Notes: generated by a model from the letters alone, not told the origin. 64,000 nucleotides of DNA from Magnetococcus sp. PR-3 (GCF_036689865.1 NZ_JBAHUQ010000008.1:106617-170616), one strand, 5' to 3'. Shown: positions 26,195-36,869, counted from the first letter of the stretch. A program made the numbers and translations.

Positions 26195-27973
26195 CTATAC
26201 AGCGACACGTATATCGCTAAGCTGCATTTTAATTTTTTCTCTACCCCGCCAAGTCTCAATGGTCAACTTGCCCGCAACATCCCATAACGCCACATCACCC
26301 GCTTGTACAGCATCCACAATAGGGCCTGGTGCCATACGAAACCCAATAGACTCAACTTGCTGATGGGTGCGGGGACAGACAATCGTCATCGCCAAGTGAC
26401 GTTCTTTAAGGACTTTGATACCCCGCAGTGAAACCCGCGGAAGAATAAAGATGGGTTCGGGGTTCCCTGGCCCAAACGGACTAAAGGATTGTATTTGGCG
26501 TGCCACCGAAAAATCCAGCTCATCCAGAGGTAACTGCGCATCCACCGTCAAACGTGGGAAAAAGGCCGATGCTTGATAGTGTGTTGTGAGGTGTGCTTCA
26601 AAAGCCTCCATAAAGGCTGGAATATTTTCTCGCTTAATGGTCAAACCAGCAGCCACTTTGTGGCCCCCAAAATGCTCTAAATACTCCGAGGCTGACTCAA
26701 TGGCAGCTAATAGATTAATACCTGGGATGGAACGACCTGAGGCTTTGCCGACTCCTGTTTCAGGATCAATGGCAATAACAATGGCAGGTTTGCTGTGTTT
26801 ATCGCACATACGGGAAGCGACAATCCCAATCACACCGGGGTGCCACCCTTCACCAGCGGCAACCAGACCACGTCGTTGTTCAGGCTGTTTCTCTTGCTCT
26901 ACAAGATCCATGGCCTGTTTAAGAATGCCCCGCTCAATATCTTGACGTTCTTTGTTAGAGGCGTCCAATGTTTCAGCAATGGTAAAGGCTTGAGCCGTAT
27001 CGCGTGACGATAACAGCTGATACCCCAACTCACCTTGACCAAGGCGGCCACCCGCATTTAAACGAGGGCCTAACTGGAACCCAATATGGGTGCTGGTTAG
27101 GGTTTTGACATCTTCACGAATACCGACCACCTGCATCAACGCCGCCAAACCTGGGTTACTGCGTGAAGAGAGCACCTTTAAGCCTGAGGTAACCAGCGCA
27201 CGATTTAACCCCCGCATACCCGCAACATCCGCGACGGTGCCAACCGCAACCAGGTCTAATAGCGGCTTAAGTTGGGGTTCAGTGCGGTCATGATTAAACC
27301 AACCCATTTCACGCAGTTTTCGGTTCAGGGCCATCACCAGATAGAACGCCACCCCAACACCTGCCAGCTCCTTGTAAGGGAACGGTTCATCCTGTCTATT
27401 AGGGTTAATCACAGCCAGTGCTTCTGGCAGCTGTTCACGGGCTTGGTGATGGTCCGTGATGATGACATCTACCCCCTCAGCTTTGGCGGCTTCCACCGGT
27501 TCAAAGGCGGTAATGCCACAATCAACCGTAATGACAAGCTTTACCCCTTCTGCCGCTAGAGTCTGCATCGCGCCTGCACTGGGGCCATAACCTTCTGTCA
27601 AACGGTTAGGAATATAGATACGTAGGGAGACCCCAAGATCATGAAAATAGCGCATGAGTAGGGCTGATGACGTTGCACCATCCACATCATAATCACCAAA
27701 AACAGCAATCTTCTCATCCTGCTCCAGTGCTGTGACCAACCGCTCTATCGCAGGCTGCATATCCAATAGATCATAAGGATCAGCAAGATCTTTAAGGCGA
27801 GGTTCAAGGAACTGCCGTGTCTCACCTGTTGCACAGAGCTGACGACTGGCCAAAAGAGGGGAAAGATAGTGAGAAAGCCCCAATGTACCAATCACCTTAT
27901 TATGGCTTTCATCAGGCTGACAACGCAGTGACCACAATTTACCGGAAACAGATTGTTTTTCAGGTGCAGGCAT
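26195..27973 (-). CDS. recJ: Single-stranded-DNA exonuclease RecJ
   Basis: A 5'-3' ssDNA exonuclease of recombination and mismatch repair. The 592-residue protein has the DHH-family metal-binding motifs FGDYDVDGATS, ITVDCGI and ITDHHQ, then the DHHA1 motif region with GAGEGWHPGVIGIVASR-like residues and GKASGRS, and an OB-type C-terminal domain. The ATG at 27973 overlaps the upstream stop (TAATG) and has AGGAG 8 bases before it, so the two genes are translationally coupled. Confidence 0.95.
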   Translation of the reverse strand: MPAPEKQSVSGKLWSLRCQPDESHNKVIGTLGLSHYLSPLLASRQLCATGETRQFLEPRLKDLADPYDLLDMQPAIERLVTALEQDEKIAVFGDYDVDGATSSALLMRYFHDLGVSLRIYIPNRLTEGYGPSAGAMQTLAAEGVKLVITVDCGITAFEPVEAAKAEGVDVIITDHHQAREQLPEALAVINPNRQDEPFPYKELAGVGVAFYLVMALNRKLREMGWFNHDRTEPQLKPLLDLVAVGTVADVAGMRGLNRALVTSGLKVLSSRSNPGLAALMQVVGIREDVKTLTSTHIGFQLGPRLNAGGRLGQGELGYQLLSSRDTAQAFTIAETLDASNKERQDIERGILKQAMDLVEQEKQPEQRRGLVAAGEGWHPGVIGIVASRMCDKHSKPAIVIAIDPETGVGKASGRSIPGINLLAAIESASEYLEHFGGHKVAAGLTIKRENIPAFMEAFEAHLTTHYQASAFFPRLTVDAQLPLDELDFSVARQIQSFSPFGPGNPEPIFILPRVSLRGIKVLKERHLAMTIVCPRTHQQVESIGFRMAPGPIVDAVQAGDVALWDVAGKLTIETWRGREKIKMQLSDIRVAV

Positions 27974-29118
27974 TAACGCCACTCCTGACGTAGTTTGGTC
28001 CAGCTCATAGGAATACTCTTTGGGTTAGTGCCCAGGATCTTTTGCCAAAAGCGGGTTGGCTTCATCAATTTAGCAGCGGGTGCATGAAACCAAATGGCTT
28101 CATCTGAAAGGGTACCAATACCCTGTTCTTCCAGTGGAAAACCCTCAATCACAACGAGACCCACCTTTTTTTTTGCAAGCTGCGCTTCAAGCGCGACAAA
28201 ATGTGTACGGTCCCACAATGCAAGCAGTTTGTTACGATCCTCTTTCATGCCATGGCGGGCGTAGATCGCAGGCCCTTGAAGATGCAAAACCACATCTTCA
28301 CGTTGCGCCATATCCAGATAAGGCTCTAGCTCCTGATCCCACCGCCAGTTACTTTCATCTTCGGGCATCACCTTCGTTTGCCAGTCACACCACTTGCCCA
28401 TACCCAATACAGCTGCATCACTGGAAAGGAGCCATGTACCTTTCCAGCGCTTATCCTCCGGTGCATCTGGCGAGCCCCCCATCCCCCAAAACCACGGGGT
28501 GTTAAGCACCAAACGCTTGGCTTCTTTACGGGTTTCATTCACCGTATTTCGGGCTAAGGCCAGTTGTAGTGTCATGGTAAAGTCCTGCAACCGTTTGCCA
28601 TCTTCCCCTGTAGGCAGAATCTCTTGGGCAGACGCCCCCTCAACCACACGCATGGATAGAGATTGCGTTTCCCAAACGGTCTCAGAATGAATAACCAAAC
28701 CTTCACTATCTTGATGACAGACAGACCAGCCATCATGGCTAAGAAAGGAGGTTAACTGCTGTCCAATTTCCTGAATCTCATCTCGGCTTTGCCCGGTACG
28801 GGAAGGTGAGACAAAACGGAGCTCATCCTGCTTCCTAAACAGATGGGTAAAGCCTAAATGGCACCAGCTCCCCTGCCCAGGCTCGGCCACCCTTGCTTGA
28901 TAGGCACTAAACCAACCCGTTGAAGGTGGCAAATCACCATAGGGAATACCCAATCGGTCCATCCATGGCACTAAAGATTCCGGTAAATAACACTCGCGCT
29001 CAACCGTTACAGTCCCTTTTTTACCCATCTGAGATAAACGATGCAGATTAGGCAGCCAGGAAGCCCAAGGTGCATCTTCAGGTGCACTCAGACCATCAAT
29101 TACAAGTACCAAAGCCAC
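27973..29118 (-). CDS. Alkaline-phosphatase-superfamily protein resembling cofactor-independent phosphoglycerate mutase
   Basis: A 381-residue protein beginning MALVLVIDGLSAPEDAPW and continuing with WLPNLHRLSQMG, the pattern of the archaeal-type phosphoglycerate mutase / alkaline phosphatase fold (first metal-binding Asp in VIDGL). A WCHLGFTHL segment also recalls predicted mutases that are encoded next to recJ in other proteobacteria. I cannot find the expected nucleophile Ser/Thr region or the later His/Asp metal cluster, so it may be a degenerate member without mutase activity. It is coupled to recJ by a TAATG overlap, suggesting a link with recombination or regulation of RecJ rather than glycolysis. 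Confidence 0.5.
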   Translation of the reverse strand: MALVLVIDGLSAPEDAPWASWLPNLHRLSQMGKKGTVTVERECYLPESLVPWMDRLGIPYGDLPPSTGWFSAYQARVAEPGQGSWCHLGFTHLFRKQDELRFVSPSRTGQSRDEIQEIGQQLTSFLSHDGWSVCHQDSEGLVIHSETVWETQSLSMRVVEGASAQEILPTGEDGKRLQDFTMTLQLALARNTVNETRKEAKRLVLNTPWFWGMGGSPDAPEDKRWKGTWLLSSDAAVLGMGKWCDWQTKVMPEDESNWRWDQELEPYLDMAQREDVVLHLQGPAIYARHGMKEDRNKLLALWDRTHFVALEAQLAKKKVGLVVIEGFPLEEQGIGTLSDEAIWFHAPAAKLMKPTRFWQKILGTNPKSIPMSWTKLRQEWR

Positions 29119-29430
29119 GTTTGTTTCCCATCACTCAAGGAGTTGCCAAAAAAGATTCGCAATGGCGCATGGCGCAAAAAAGCAAGTCCAGTGTTATAAA
29201 AAAGGTATCGACGACACTGACATACACGGGTGTTTGCAACTGAACATATGGCCTATGTCCGTCCACACCAGCGCTGACCACATCACCCTAGCTTAAGACT
29301 AAAAAAAACCAGACAGGCATAGAACAAGGCCTTACACACCCTACAACAGCCTCATTCAACCCCTATTTTAAGGTGATAAAACCAGCGCCAGGTCCATGTA
29401 CACCCAACCTGATCCCTCACTTTTCACACA
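29119..29430. other. Intergenic region between hom and the recJ operon
   Basis: About 310 bp upstream of the recJ operon, which must contain its promoter. I see no clear -35/-10 pair, repeat or small gene. Confidence 0.4.
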
Positions 29431-29461
29431 AAAGGGGAGCCCCCTACAGAGCTCCCCCCTT
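29431..29461 (-). terminator. Terminator of hom
   Basis: On the minus strand GGGGAGC pairs with GCTCCCC around a 10-base loop and runs into TTTT. It lies 35 bases after the hom stop codon. Confidence 0.75.
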
Positions 29462-29495
29462 ATGCATTAAAACCGTTTAGCTGTGAGCACCACCA

Positions 29496-30812
29496 TTAAC
29501 CTTCCAGATTCTCAATCCTGATAAAGCGTGGCTGATCACTCACTGAATCAAGTTTTTCAATGGCCTGCAGAGAATCTAGAATCTGCTTCTCTGAGACTTC
29601 ATGGGTCACCATAACCAACGGAACGTGATCGACGGGTGAACGCTCTTTTTGCACAATGGCATCAATAGAAACCGAGTGCTCTTTGAGAACGGCGGTAATC
29701 TCAGCCAAAACACCCGGCTGATCCAGAACAGAAAGGCGCAGATAGTAGGCGCCTTGCATCTCCTCAACCGGGCACATGGGTGGCATCTTCAGCTGATCCG
29801 TCGGTTGCCCCAAAGGATAGATACGGGGCATTTTGGCGCCAGACTGAATATTGCGGGCAATATCAACCAGATCAGATACCACCGCACTGGCGGTAGGATC
29901 TTCACCCGCGCCACGTCCGTAATACATGGTCGCATCAGCAAAATCGCTGTTTACAAAGACAGCGTTGAAGACCCCCTCTACAGCTCCCAACATACTGCTG
30001 GCATCTACCAGGGAAGGTTGAACGCGCATTTCTACTTTGCCATCCCGACGTTTGGCAATACCAAGCAGCTTGATGCGGTATCCCATCTCCGTCGCCCAAG
30101 CAATATCGACATCAGAGACATGACGGATACCCTCAACCGAGACAGAATCAAACGAGAGAGGCATACCAAAGGCAATGGAGGCCAGAATAGTCAGTTTATG
30201 TGCCGCATCAATACCTTCAACATCAAAGGTAGGGTCAGCTTCTGCATAACCTTTTTCTTGGGCATCTGCTAACACAGAATCAAATGGCAACCCTTTCTCA
30301 CGCATCTCTGTGAGAATGTAGTTACAGGTACCGTTCAAAATACCGTAGATCTCGGTAGTCTCATTACCCGCCAGAGCTTCACGCATGGCCTTAATGATCG
30401 GAATAGTGCCAGCTGTTGAAGCCTCAAACATCAGCTCAACACTGTTGGCATCTGCAGCAGCGATCAACTCATTACCATGGGTTGCGATAAGTGCCTTGTT
30501 GGCTGTGACCACATGCTTGCCATGATTGAGCGCTTTCAAGACCAGATCTTTGGCAATACCGGTACCACCAATTAACTCACAGATCACATCGACATCATCT
30601 GACTGGATCAGCTTTTCAGCATCATCAACCATGGTAACATTGGCGGGTAATTCTACACCACGATCTGCTTCCAGGTTACGATCGGCAATACAGCTTAACG
30701 TCACTGCACATCCCGTACGGGCAGCCAGTAGATCGGCATGATCCAACAACATACGTACCACACCTCGGCCTACTGTGCCGAATCCCATAACGCCTACGCG
30801 CAAAGCTTTCAC
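29496..30812 (-). CDS. hom: Homoserine dehydrogenase
   Basis: It reduces aspartate semialdehyde to homoserine on the threonine/methionine pathway. The 438-residue monofunctional form has the NAD(P)-binding motif VGVMGFGTVGRGVV, TANKALIATHG, the catalytic/substrate region GILNGTCNYILTEM and YAEADPTFDVEGIDAAHKL, and a C-terminal ACT domain (about 355-438, beginning LRLSVLDQPGVLAEI) typical of feedback-regulated enzymes. The start is GTG with GAGGTG upstream. The aminotransferase gene lies 65 bp upstream on the same strand. Confidence 0.95.
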   Translation of the reverse strand: MKALRVGVMGFGTVGRGVVRMLLDHADLLAARTGCAVTLSCIADRNLEADRGVELPANVTMVDDAEKLIQSDDVDVICELIGGTGIAKDLVLKALNHGKHVVTANKALIATHGNELIAAADANSVELMFEASTAGTIPIIKAMREALAGNETTEIYGILNGTCNYILTEMREKGLPFDSVLADAQEKGYAEADPTFDVEGIDAAHKLTILASIAFGMPLSFDSVSVEGIRHVSDVDIAWATEMGYRIKLLGIAKRRDGKVEMRVQPSLVDASSMLGAVEGVFNAVFVNSDFADATMYYGRGAGEDPTASAVVSDLVDIARNIQSGAKMPRIYPLGQPTDQLKMPPMCPVEEMQGAYYLRLSVLDQPGVLAEITAVLKEHSVSIDAIVQKERSPVDHVPLVMVTHEVSEKQILDSLQAIEKLDSVSDQPRFIRIENLEG

Positions 30813-30877
30813 CTGTTCACCTCTTTGGTAAGGATGTCTTATTTCTATAGACCGTTGTGTTCAAAACGGTTTGTGGA

Positions 30878-32071
30878 TCAATCACCAGCTACATCAGAAC
30901 CAGCACTTAGGAAACGCCGCATACTACGCAGTGCCTGACGGGTTCGATGTTCATTTTCAATGAGTGCAATACGTACATGTTCATCCCCATAAACCCCAAA
31001 GCCCACACCAGGGCTTACCGCCACCTTGGCCTCTTTGAGTAACAGCTTGGAGAACTCAAGAGAACCCATGGCCTTAAACTCATCGGGAATTTCTGCCCAG
31101 ACAAACATGGATGCCTTAGGACGTTCAATCTGCCACCCTGCCCGATCCAAACCATCAATCAAGACATTACGACGCTGGCAGTACATCTCATTAATCTTGG
31201 TCACACACTCCTGAGGTCCATTCAGCGCCACTGTTGCGGCAATCTGAATCGGTTGGAACATGCCATAATCCAGATAAGATTTAATCCGTGAGAGCGCCTT
31301 GATCAAGTGAGGGTTCCCTAAACAGAAACCGACACGCCATCCCGGCATATTATAGGTCTTTGATAAGGAGTAGAACTCAACGGCAATATCCTTGGCACCT
31401 GGGATCTGTAGGATAGAGGGTGCCTTATAATCATCAAAACAGATTTCGGCATAGGCAACATCAGAGATTACCCAGATATTATGCTCTTTGGCAAAATCGA
31501 TAATCTTCTGATAAAACGCCAAGTCCACCACCTGCGCGGTTGGATTGGACGGAAAGTTCACCACCAGAACCTGAGGATTAGGCCAGTGATTACGCACAGC
31601 CTCTTTCATATCCTCAAAAAAATCATTGTCTCGACTAATTTTAACGCGCTGAATATGTGCTCCAGCGATTAAAAAACTGTACTCATGAATGGGGTACGTC
31701 GGGCTAGGTACAATCACATTCATACCTGGCTCGGTAATAGCCATGGCCAAAGATGAGAGCCCCTCTTTGGAACCAATGGTAACAATCGACTCTGTCTCAG
31801 GATCCAGGTCGACATTAAAACGTCGTTTATAATAGGCACAAACCGCTTTGCGCAGCCCGCCGATACCTCTAGAGAGTGAGTAACGATGGTTACGTCCATC
31901 ACGTACCGCCTCAACCAACTTATCGGTAATATGCTTAGGCGTGGGTTGATCCGGATTACCCATACCAAAGTCGATAATATCCTCCCCACGATTACGTGCT
32001 TTGTATTTCAGATCATTAACCACTGAAAATACATAAGGAGGCAGGCGTTTGATGCGATGAAACTCTTCCAT
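30878..32071 (-). CDS. alaC: Alanine-forming aminotransferase, AlaC type
   Basis: A PLP-dependent class I aminotransferase close to E. coli AlaC (glutamate-pyruvate transaminase). The typical N-terminus is [18 protein letters not shown]. The PLP lysine is in the [15 protein letters not shown] motif, with NFPSNPTAQ and [12 protein letters not shown] also conserved. I choose the ATG at 32071; the reading from 32137 adds 22 residues and its in-frame ATG at 32086 sits directly after its GAG. In other proteobacteria this gene is often next to hom, as here, and both are probably co-transcribed. Confidence 0.88.
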   Translation of the reverse strand: MEEFHRIKRLPPYVFSVVNDLKYKARNRGEDIIDFGMGNPDQPTPKHITDKLVEAVRDGRNHRYSLSRGIGGLRKAVCAYYKRRFNVDLDPETESIVTIGSKEGLSSLAMAITEPGMNVIVPSPTYPIHEYSFLIAGAHIQRVKISRDNDFFEDMKEAVRNHWPNPQVLVVNFPSNPTAQVVDLAFYQKIIDFAKEHNIWVISDVAYAEICFDDYKAPSILQIPGAKDIAVEFYSLSKTYNMPGWRVGFCLGNPHLIKALSRIKSYLDYGMFQPIQIAATVALNGPQECVTKINEMYCQRRNVLIDGLDRAGWQIERPKASMFVWAEIPDEFKAMGSLEFSKLLLKEAKVAVSPGVGFGVYGDEHVRIALIENEHRTRQALRSMRRFLSAGSDVAGD

Positions 32072-32464
32072 AACAGACCCATTCATACTCAGTCGAAACT
32101 TCTTATAACCGAATGCGCTCCATAATAAAGAAGCCAAACTTCATCAAAGAGCACATTGCAGTAACAGCGGTATAAACATCCCAATCTAAGATCCAACCCC
32201 TACGCTGTCAACGGACTCTCGGTAAAGTTAAGCATACAGTTGGGTGATTTTGAATGGATACCCGCATAGATACCATCTTAGCAGCCTGATAAATGACCAG
32301 TAAGAATAACGAACCAGGTATCACAGGATTGTTTTTATAAGACAACTTGTTTGACACAGTTTAGAATGATAACCATCGAGATAACAGCCCTAACCATCGC
32401 ATAAAACAGGTATTTATGCGTATAAGAATCCGTATTCACCCCTGCAATAGTAGGCTGATTATAG
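32072..32464. other. Divergent promoter region between alaC and the sensor kinase
   Basis: About 390 bp, AT-rich. It must hold both divergent promoters. I see no clear consensus elements, strong hairpins or small genes. Confidence 0.4.
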
Positions 32465-35400
32465 ATGCCCACCGAACCCCAGAGCACGATCAAACTAGAG
32501 ATACGGCGCCCCATTGTAGGGATGCTGTTGCTGGCAATTGGGCTTTTCTCGCTGATTTTTTTTCTTTCTGTTTTTTTACTCTATTGGGACCATACCCAAG
32601 CTGAACAAGATCGCGTGGTCTCCACGTTCCAATCTCATGTCACTAAATCCATCGATAATGAGGTCATTCTCTATGAGCGGGTCATGCGTAATTTTATGCA
32701 AAACCCAGCTTTTATATATCTGACCATGCAGCAAGATCGGCATCATTTAGAACAAAAAGTTGTGCCCATTTATCAACAGCTCCAGACCCACCTGGGTATT
32801 ACACATTTTTATTTTCATACGCCTGAAGGTATTAATCTATTTCGGGCACATAAACCTGACCGCTACGGTGACCCAATACAACGTTTTACCTTACAACAAG
32901 CAATTAAACTCAGACGTGTAAGCCATGGTATCGAGTTAGGCCCCTTAGGCACACTGACCTTACGCGTGGTGGTGCCCTGGCAACATAATGGAAAAATTAT
33001 TGGCTATTTAGAGATGGGAAAAGAGCTTAACCATCTTTTAAAAACACATGGACACCTACTGCCGTTTGACTACTACGCCTACATTTACAAAAGGTTCCTA
33101 GATCAAGACTCCTGGCTTAAAGGGATGCAGATGATGCACCGCGATGGTCAATGGTCTAAGCTCAGTGATATGGTTTATACGGGGGAACCTCAGCAAAACC
33201 CACCGGATGATATTTTGTCATTTATAGAAACCAATCAAGAATACTCTGCTTCGATATGGGACCTTTTTAGCCATGGGCAGCACCATGTCTTTATTAAATT
33301 TCCCGTGTATGACTCCAGCAATAGCCAAGTAGGCATTATTGTGGCCAGCACAGATGATACCTCTGCACGCAATCGTAATCAGATTCACCTTATGGCGGTG
33401 TTTGGTACCTTTTTACTCCTCATGGCGTTACTCATTCTATTTTTCAACAGGTTCAGTCGAAAAATAGAATACCGCTTTCAGAGCTTGACCCAAGACCTGC
33501 AAAGCCACCAAAAAATTCTCGATCGCGCTCAATCTGTGGCCAAAACGGGCCACTGGGAGTGGTCGATTAAGAGTAATACGCTCTATTGGTCTGATGGTGT
33601 TTATCAGCTTTTTGGGTTAGATCCTCAACAACAGAAGGCCAGTAATCGACTTTTTTTAAGGCATGTTCATCCAGATGATCGGCAATCCATTAAATTGGCG
33701 GTGGACAGAGCAATTCAAAATCCAGATGTGCCCTATACCATTGAACACCGTATTATCCAGCCCGATGGTACGGTACGCACTTTACACGAAGTGGGAGAGG
33801 TCATAACCAACCGTCACGGACAGCCGGTGCAGATCTTAGGTACAGCTCATGATATAACCGACCGAAAAGAGCTAGAAGATGAGACCCAACGAGCCTATTA
33901 CACCCGTATTATTATCAGTTCACTGTTAGAAACAGCTTTAGATCCGCTCTCCCTTAAAAAACAGCTGCGCAAAGCCCTCTCTATTATTTTCAGCTTACCC
34001 TGGTTAAAGGTACAACAAAGAGGGGCCATTTTCCTTTTTGACCCCCAGGATCAAAAGCTACATTTGGCAGCACACCTAAACCTTGAAAAGAAATTGCAGG
34101 AACAGTGTTCTGAACTTGAGCTTGGGCACTGCCTTTGTGGGCAAGCCGCCCAGCAACGCACCCTTCTTTTTCGCCAACATGTGGATCAAGCCCAAGAAAC
34201 AGAGTATAGGGGCATGTCCGATTATGGGCACTACTGCGCACCCATTCTTTATCAAGATGATCTTTTAGGGGTTTTGAATCTTTATCTGAAACGTGGACAC
34301 AAACCTTTTCCTGAAGAGGAGAGTGTCATACACACCATCACCCAAACCTTGGCTGCGCTTATTCATGAAAAACGCCGGGAACAACACCTTATTCAGGCAA
34401 AAGATGCAGCCGAGGCAGGAAATCGTGTTAAGGATAGTTTTTTAGGCATCATGAGCCATGAACTACGCACCCCTATGAATGCCATTTTGGGGACTAATGA
34501 ACTCTTAAGAAAAACCCAGACAACACAGGAACAAAGTGAACTTCTGGTCATTCAGGAACAGTCCGGGGCAGCCCTGCTTGCCCTGATTGATGATATTCTG
34601 GATCTAAGCTTAAGCCACCATCACAACCCTGTGATCTCCCATGACTCATTCAACTTAGAGGATCTACTGCTAAGCATTCACCACACGCTCCAACAACAGG
34701 CTGAACAGAAGGGGTTAACACTTATTTTCCCCCCTTCTAACAGGATGAAACAAAATGTGTATGGTGATTTAAAACGACTACGGCAGATCCTGTTGCACCT
34801 ACTGGGGAATGCGATTAAATTTACACCTGATGGTGAAGTAGAGCTCTCCGTTCCTAGACATAGCCCCCCTTTCAACACCCTAAAGTTAAGTATTCGTGAT
34901 ACCGGTATTGGTATAGCTCCCCATCAGCATGAACATATTTTTGAACCCTTTGTGCAGGGTGATGCTTCATTTACCCGACTCTATGGTGGTTCTGGAATCG
35001 GTTTAAGCATCGTCAAACGGTTACTTGATGCCATGGATGGTACGCTTCAATTAGAGAGCACCCCTGGTTCGGGCTCAATGTTTACCATAACCCTGCCTCA
35101 AACAGAGCCCCACCAGCTCTCTCCACTTTCTTCCTCGGCTGAAATCCATCATTCGGTTCAATCAAGCCCACACACGGCCAGGAACATTCTTTATGCAGAA
35201 GATAATAAAGAGAATGCCCTCTTGGTGGATATTTTTCTGCGTAAAACGCCCCATAAACTAACCATTGTCGGAGATGGCGCCCAAGCTGTAGATGCGGTTA
35301 AAACGGGGGCGTTTGATCTGGTTTTAATGGATATTCAAATGCCGGTTATGGATGGCTATCAAGCAACTCAGGAGATTCGAAAATGGGAAAAACAGAGCAA

Positions 35401-35542
35401 CCGTAGCGCAATGCCCATTTTAGCACTGACAGCCCATGCCCTTGATAAAGATGTGCAAAAGAGTTTAAAGATGGGCTGTAATAACCACCTAACCAAACCC
35501 ATCACCAAACAACGCCTATTGGATGCCCTTTTAAACACCTGA
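32465..35542 (+). CDS. Hybrid sensor histidine kinase (periplasmic sensor-PAS-GAF-HisKA-HATPase-REC)
   Basis: A 1025-residue membrane kinase. A TM helix at 18-40 is followed by a periplasmic Cache-like sensor (41-305, with FHTPEGINLFRAHKPDRYGD) and a second TM at 308-328. The cytoplasmic part has a PAS/PAC domain (350-467), a GAF-like domain (about 475-640), HisKA with the phospho-accepting His665 in MSHELRTPMNAIL, HATPase (N box HLLGNAIKFTPDGE, G boxes DTGIGIAP and GGSGIGLSIV) and a REC domain (907-1022) with phospho-acceptor Asp956. REC usually passes phosphate to an HPt module; the remains of one lie downstream, followed by a lone receiver gene. The Cache ligand is unknown. The ribosome-binding site is weak. 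Confidence 0.9.
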   Translation: MPTEPQSTIKLEIRRPIVGMLLLAIGLFSLIFFLSVFLLYWDHTQAEQDRVVSTFQSHVTKSIDNEVILYERVMRNFMQNPAFIYLTMQQDRHHLEQKVVPIYQQLQTHLGITHFYFHTPEGINLFRAHKPDRYGDPIQRFTLQQAIKLRRVSHGIELGPLGTLTLRVVVPWQHNGKIIGYLEMGKELNHLLKTHGHLLPFDYYAYIYKRFLDQDSWLKGMQMMHRDGQWSKLSDMVYTGEPQQNPPDDILSFIETNQEYSASIWDLFSHGQHHVFIKFPVYDSSNSQVGIIVASTDDTSARNRNQIHLMAVFGTFLLLMALLILFFNRFSRKIEYRFQSLTQDLQSHQKILDRAQSVAKTGHWEWSIKSNTLYWSDGVYQLFGLDPQQQKASNRLFLRHVHPDDRQSIKLAVDRAIQNPDVPYTIEHRIIQPDGTVRTLHEVGEVITNRHGQPVQILGTAHDITDRKELEDETQRAYYTRIIISSLLETALDPLSLKKQLRKALSIIFSLPWLKVQQRGAIFLFDPQDQKLHLAAHLNLEKKLQEQCSELELGHCLCGQAAQQRTLLFRQHVDQAQETEYRGMSDYGHYCAPILYQDDLLGVLNLYLKRGHKPFPEEESVIHTITQTLAALIHEKRREQHLIQAKDAAEAGNRVKDSFLGIMSHELRTPMNAILGTNELLRKTQTTQEQSELLVIQEQSGAALLALIDDILDLSLSHHHNPVISHDSFNLEDLLLSIHHTLQQQAEQKGLTLIFPPSNRMKQNVYGDLKRLRQILLHLLGNAIKFTPDGEVELSVPRHSPPFNTLKLSIRDTGIGIAPHQHEHIFEPFVQGDASFTRLYGGSGIGLSIVKRLLDAMDGTLQLESTPGSGSMFTITLPQTEPHQLSPLSSSAEIHHSVQSSPHTARNILYAEDNKENALLVDIFLRKTPHKLTIVGDGAQAVDAVKTGAFDLVLMDIQMPVMDGYQATQEIRKWEKQSNRSAMPILALTAHALDKDVQKSLKMGCNNHLTKPITKQRLLDALLNT

Positions 35543-35935
35543 TCCTGATATCTTTTTTGCAAAAAACCTTCATCACACCTTTTGGTTCAAGCCTTTACAT
35601 CATCTATAGATCACATTGAACGATGATAGACCGTACACCATGGCTGATTAAGCTGCTTATATGCATCCATATTTTTGGATCTCCCCTTAGGCAGCCACCC
35701 TTTCGCCGAGTCCCATGGTTTACGTTAAACAACGTGCAATTATGCCGCCTTTGCTAGCCCGGTTATGAACACTTCCCGTTCAGGCTATTGTTTGGTATCC
35801 CCGTCAAATTATCCAACACCCCTCCCTGTAATCGACACCGGCAATGGGTCACCAAAACCTACCAAGCTTCAAAAAAACCTATAAAGTTTAGAAAATCAGT
35901 GTCTCTATTCCTCAATTAATCGTGAAAAAACCATT
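35543..35935. other. Spacer between the sensor kinase and the decayed REC-HPt remnant
   Basis: About 390 bp. A small hairpin ATCCA/TGGAT occurs near 35665-35682. No open frame or recognisable domain remains; it may be the eroded upstream part of the same decayed kinase. Confidence 0.4.
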
Positions 35936-36867
35936 AACGGCGACACACATAATCTCATAGCTAAACCTATTCATTTGGTCGATATGTTCACCATTATGCC
36001 CAAGTCGCTAACCCCACAAACCTCTTCAGGACCTCCTATCCCAGCTAACCAAGCTGGTAATAGCAAGCCAGATAACACGGCCAGAATGGCATGGGTTGGA
36101 TACAACGGCAGGGCTGGCAACAACCCAGAACAACAAGTCACTCCCTATCAAATTTCTGCGCAAGAAATATCATACCCAACCCTGGTTTAAGAAACAGTAT
36201 CGATATGCCCATGAACAAGACCCAAATGCTGCAACCCGTATGGCCCATACATTAAAAGGGGTATCAGCTAAGATTGGGGCACATCATGTGCAAGAAGTTG
36301 TACAACAAATTCGAGCAGGCATTCCTAACCCAACTGAACGTTGAAGAGGCTTTTTAATCGGGTGTTGTGAGCGCTCAAACCTATTGTGGACACATTAGTT
36401 ACATGGTCAGCACAACAAAAGCCTAGCGTGCAAAAAACCTATTTTCGAAAGCTGCTAGAGGGGGGGGGGCTATACCGAAGCTGCCGAGTTTTGGAGAGGT
36501 TAACCGCTCAGAGAGAGGATCAACTGATTCTTGACCATCTTAACCCCATAACACGAACTGTCGCTCTGTGTGATTTTGAAAAAGCCTTGACGAAACTTAT
36601 CGTACTGGAAATTATCTATCATCTAGAGATCTTCTTGTCATAATTGAGTATAAAGTGTCTCTGTAAAAACAGCTTGAACAACTTCGTCACGACTTAGAAA
36701 ATGAGGACGCTGAAGCTGCGGAACAGATTAAAGCAAGCGATCAAGTACCAGAAATGAAACCTCATACACAAATTTTACAGCATATGAGGCGTTGTATTGA
36801 ATCGTATCAGTATAAAGAAGCCCTACAGCATCTTTCACTGTTAGAAGAGCAAACCAAGGAAAAGTAA
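35936..36867 (+). pseudogene. Decayed 3' end of a hybrid sensor kinase (REC end, HPt domain, helical tail)
   Basis: Pieces of one protein lie in order but in different frames. The end of a receiver domain (HNLIAKPIHLVDMFTIM, about 35948) is followed after a shift near 36096 by an HPt domain (DTTAGLATTQNN, then AHTLKGVSAKIGA with the phospho-accepting His, to 36344). A tail with ILDHLNPITRTVALCDFEKAL (frame of 36386) and a last piece, LRHDLENEDAEAAEQI to HMRRCIESYQYKEAL (frame of 36667, ending 36867), complete it. The last two match the usual segments after HPt in such kinases. Breaks include a G10 run at 36460-36469 and an in-frame TAA at 36664. It may be the broken partner of the neighbouring kinase or receiver. 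Confidence 0.7.
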
Positions 36868-36869
36868 CA

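Noticed and set aside
35590..35600. tRNA-like GGTTCAAGCC sequence
   Set aside because: Resembles a T-loop but no acceptor stem, anticodon arm or D-loop can be folded around it.
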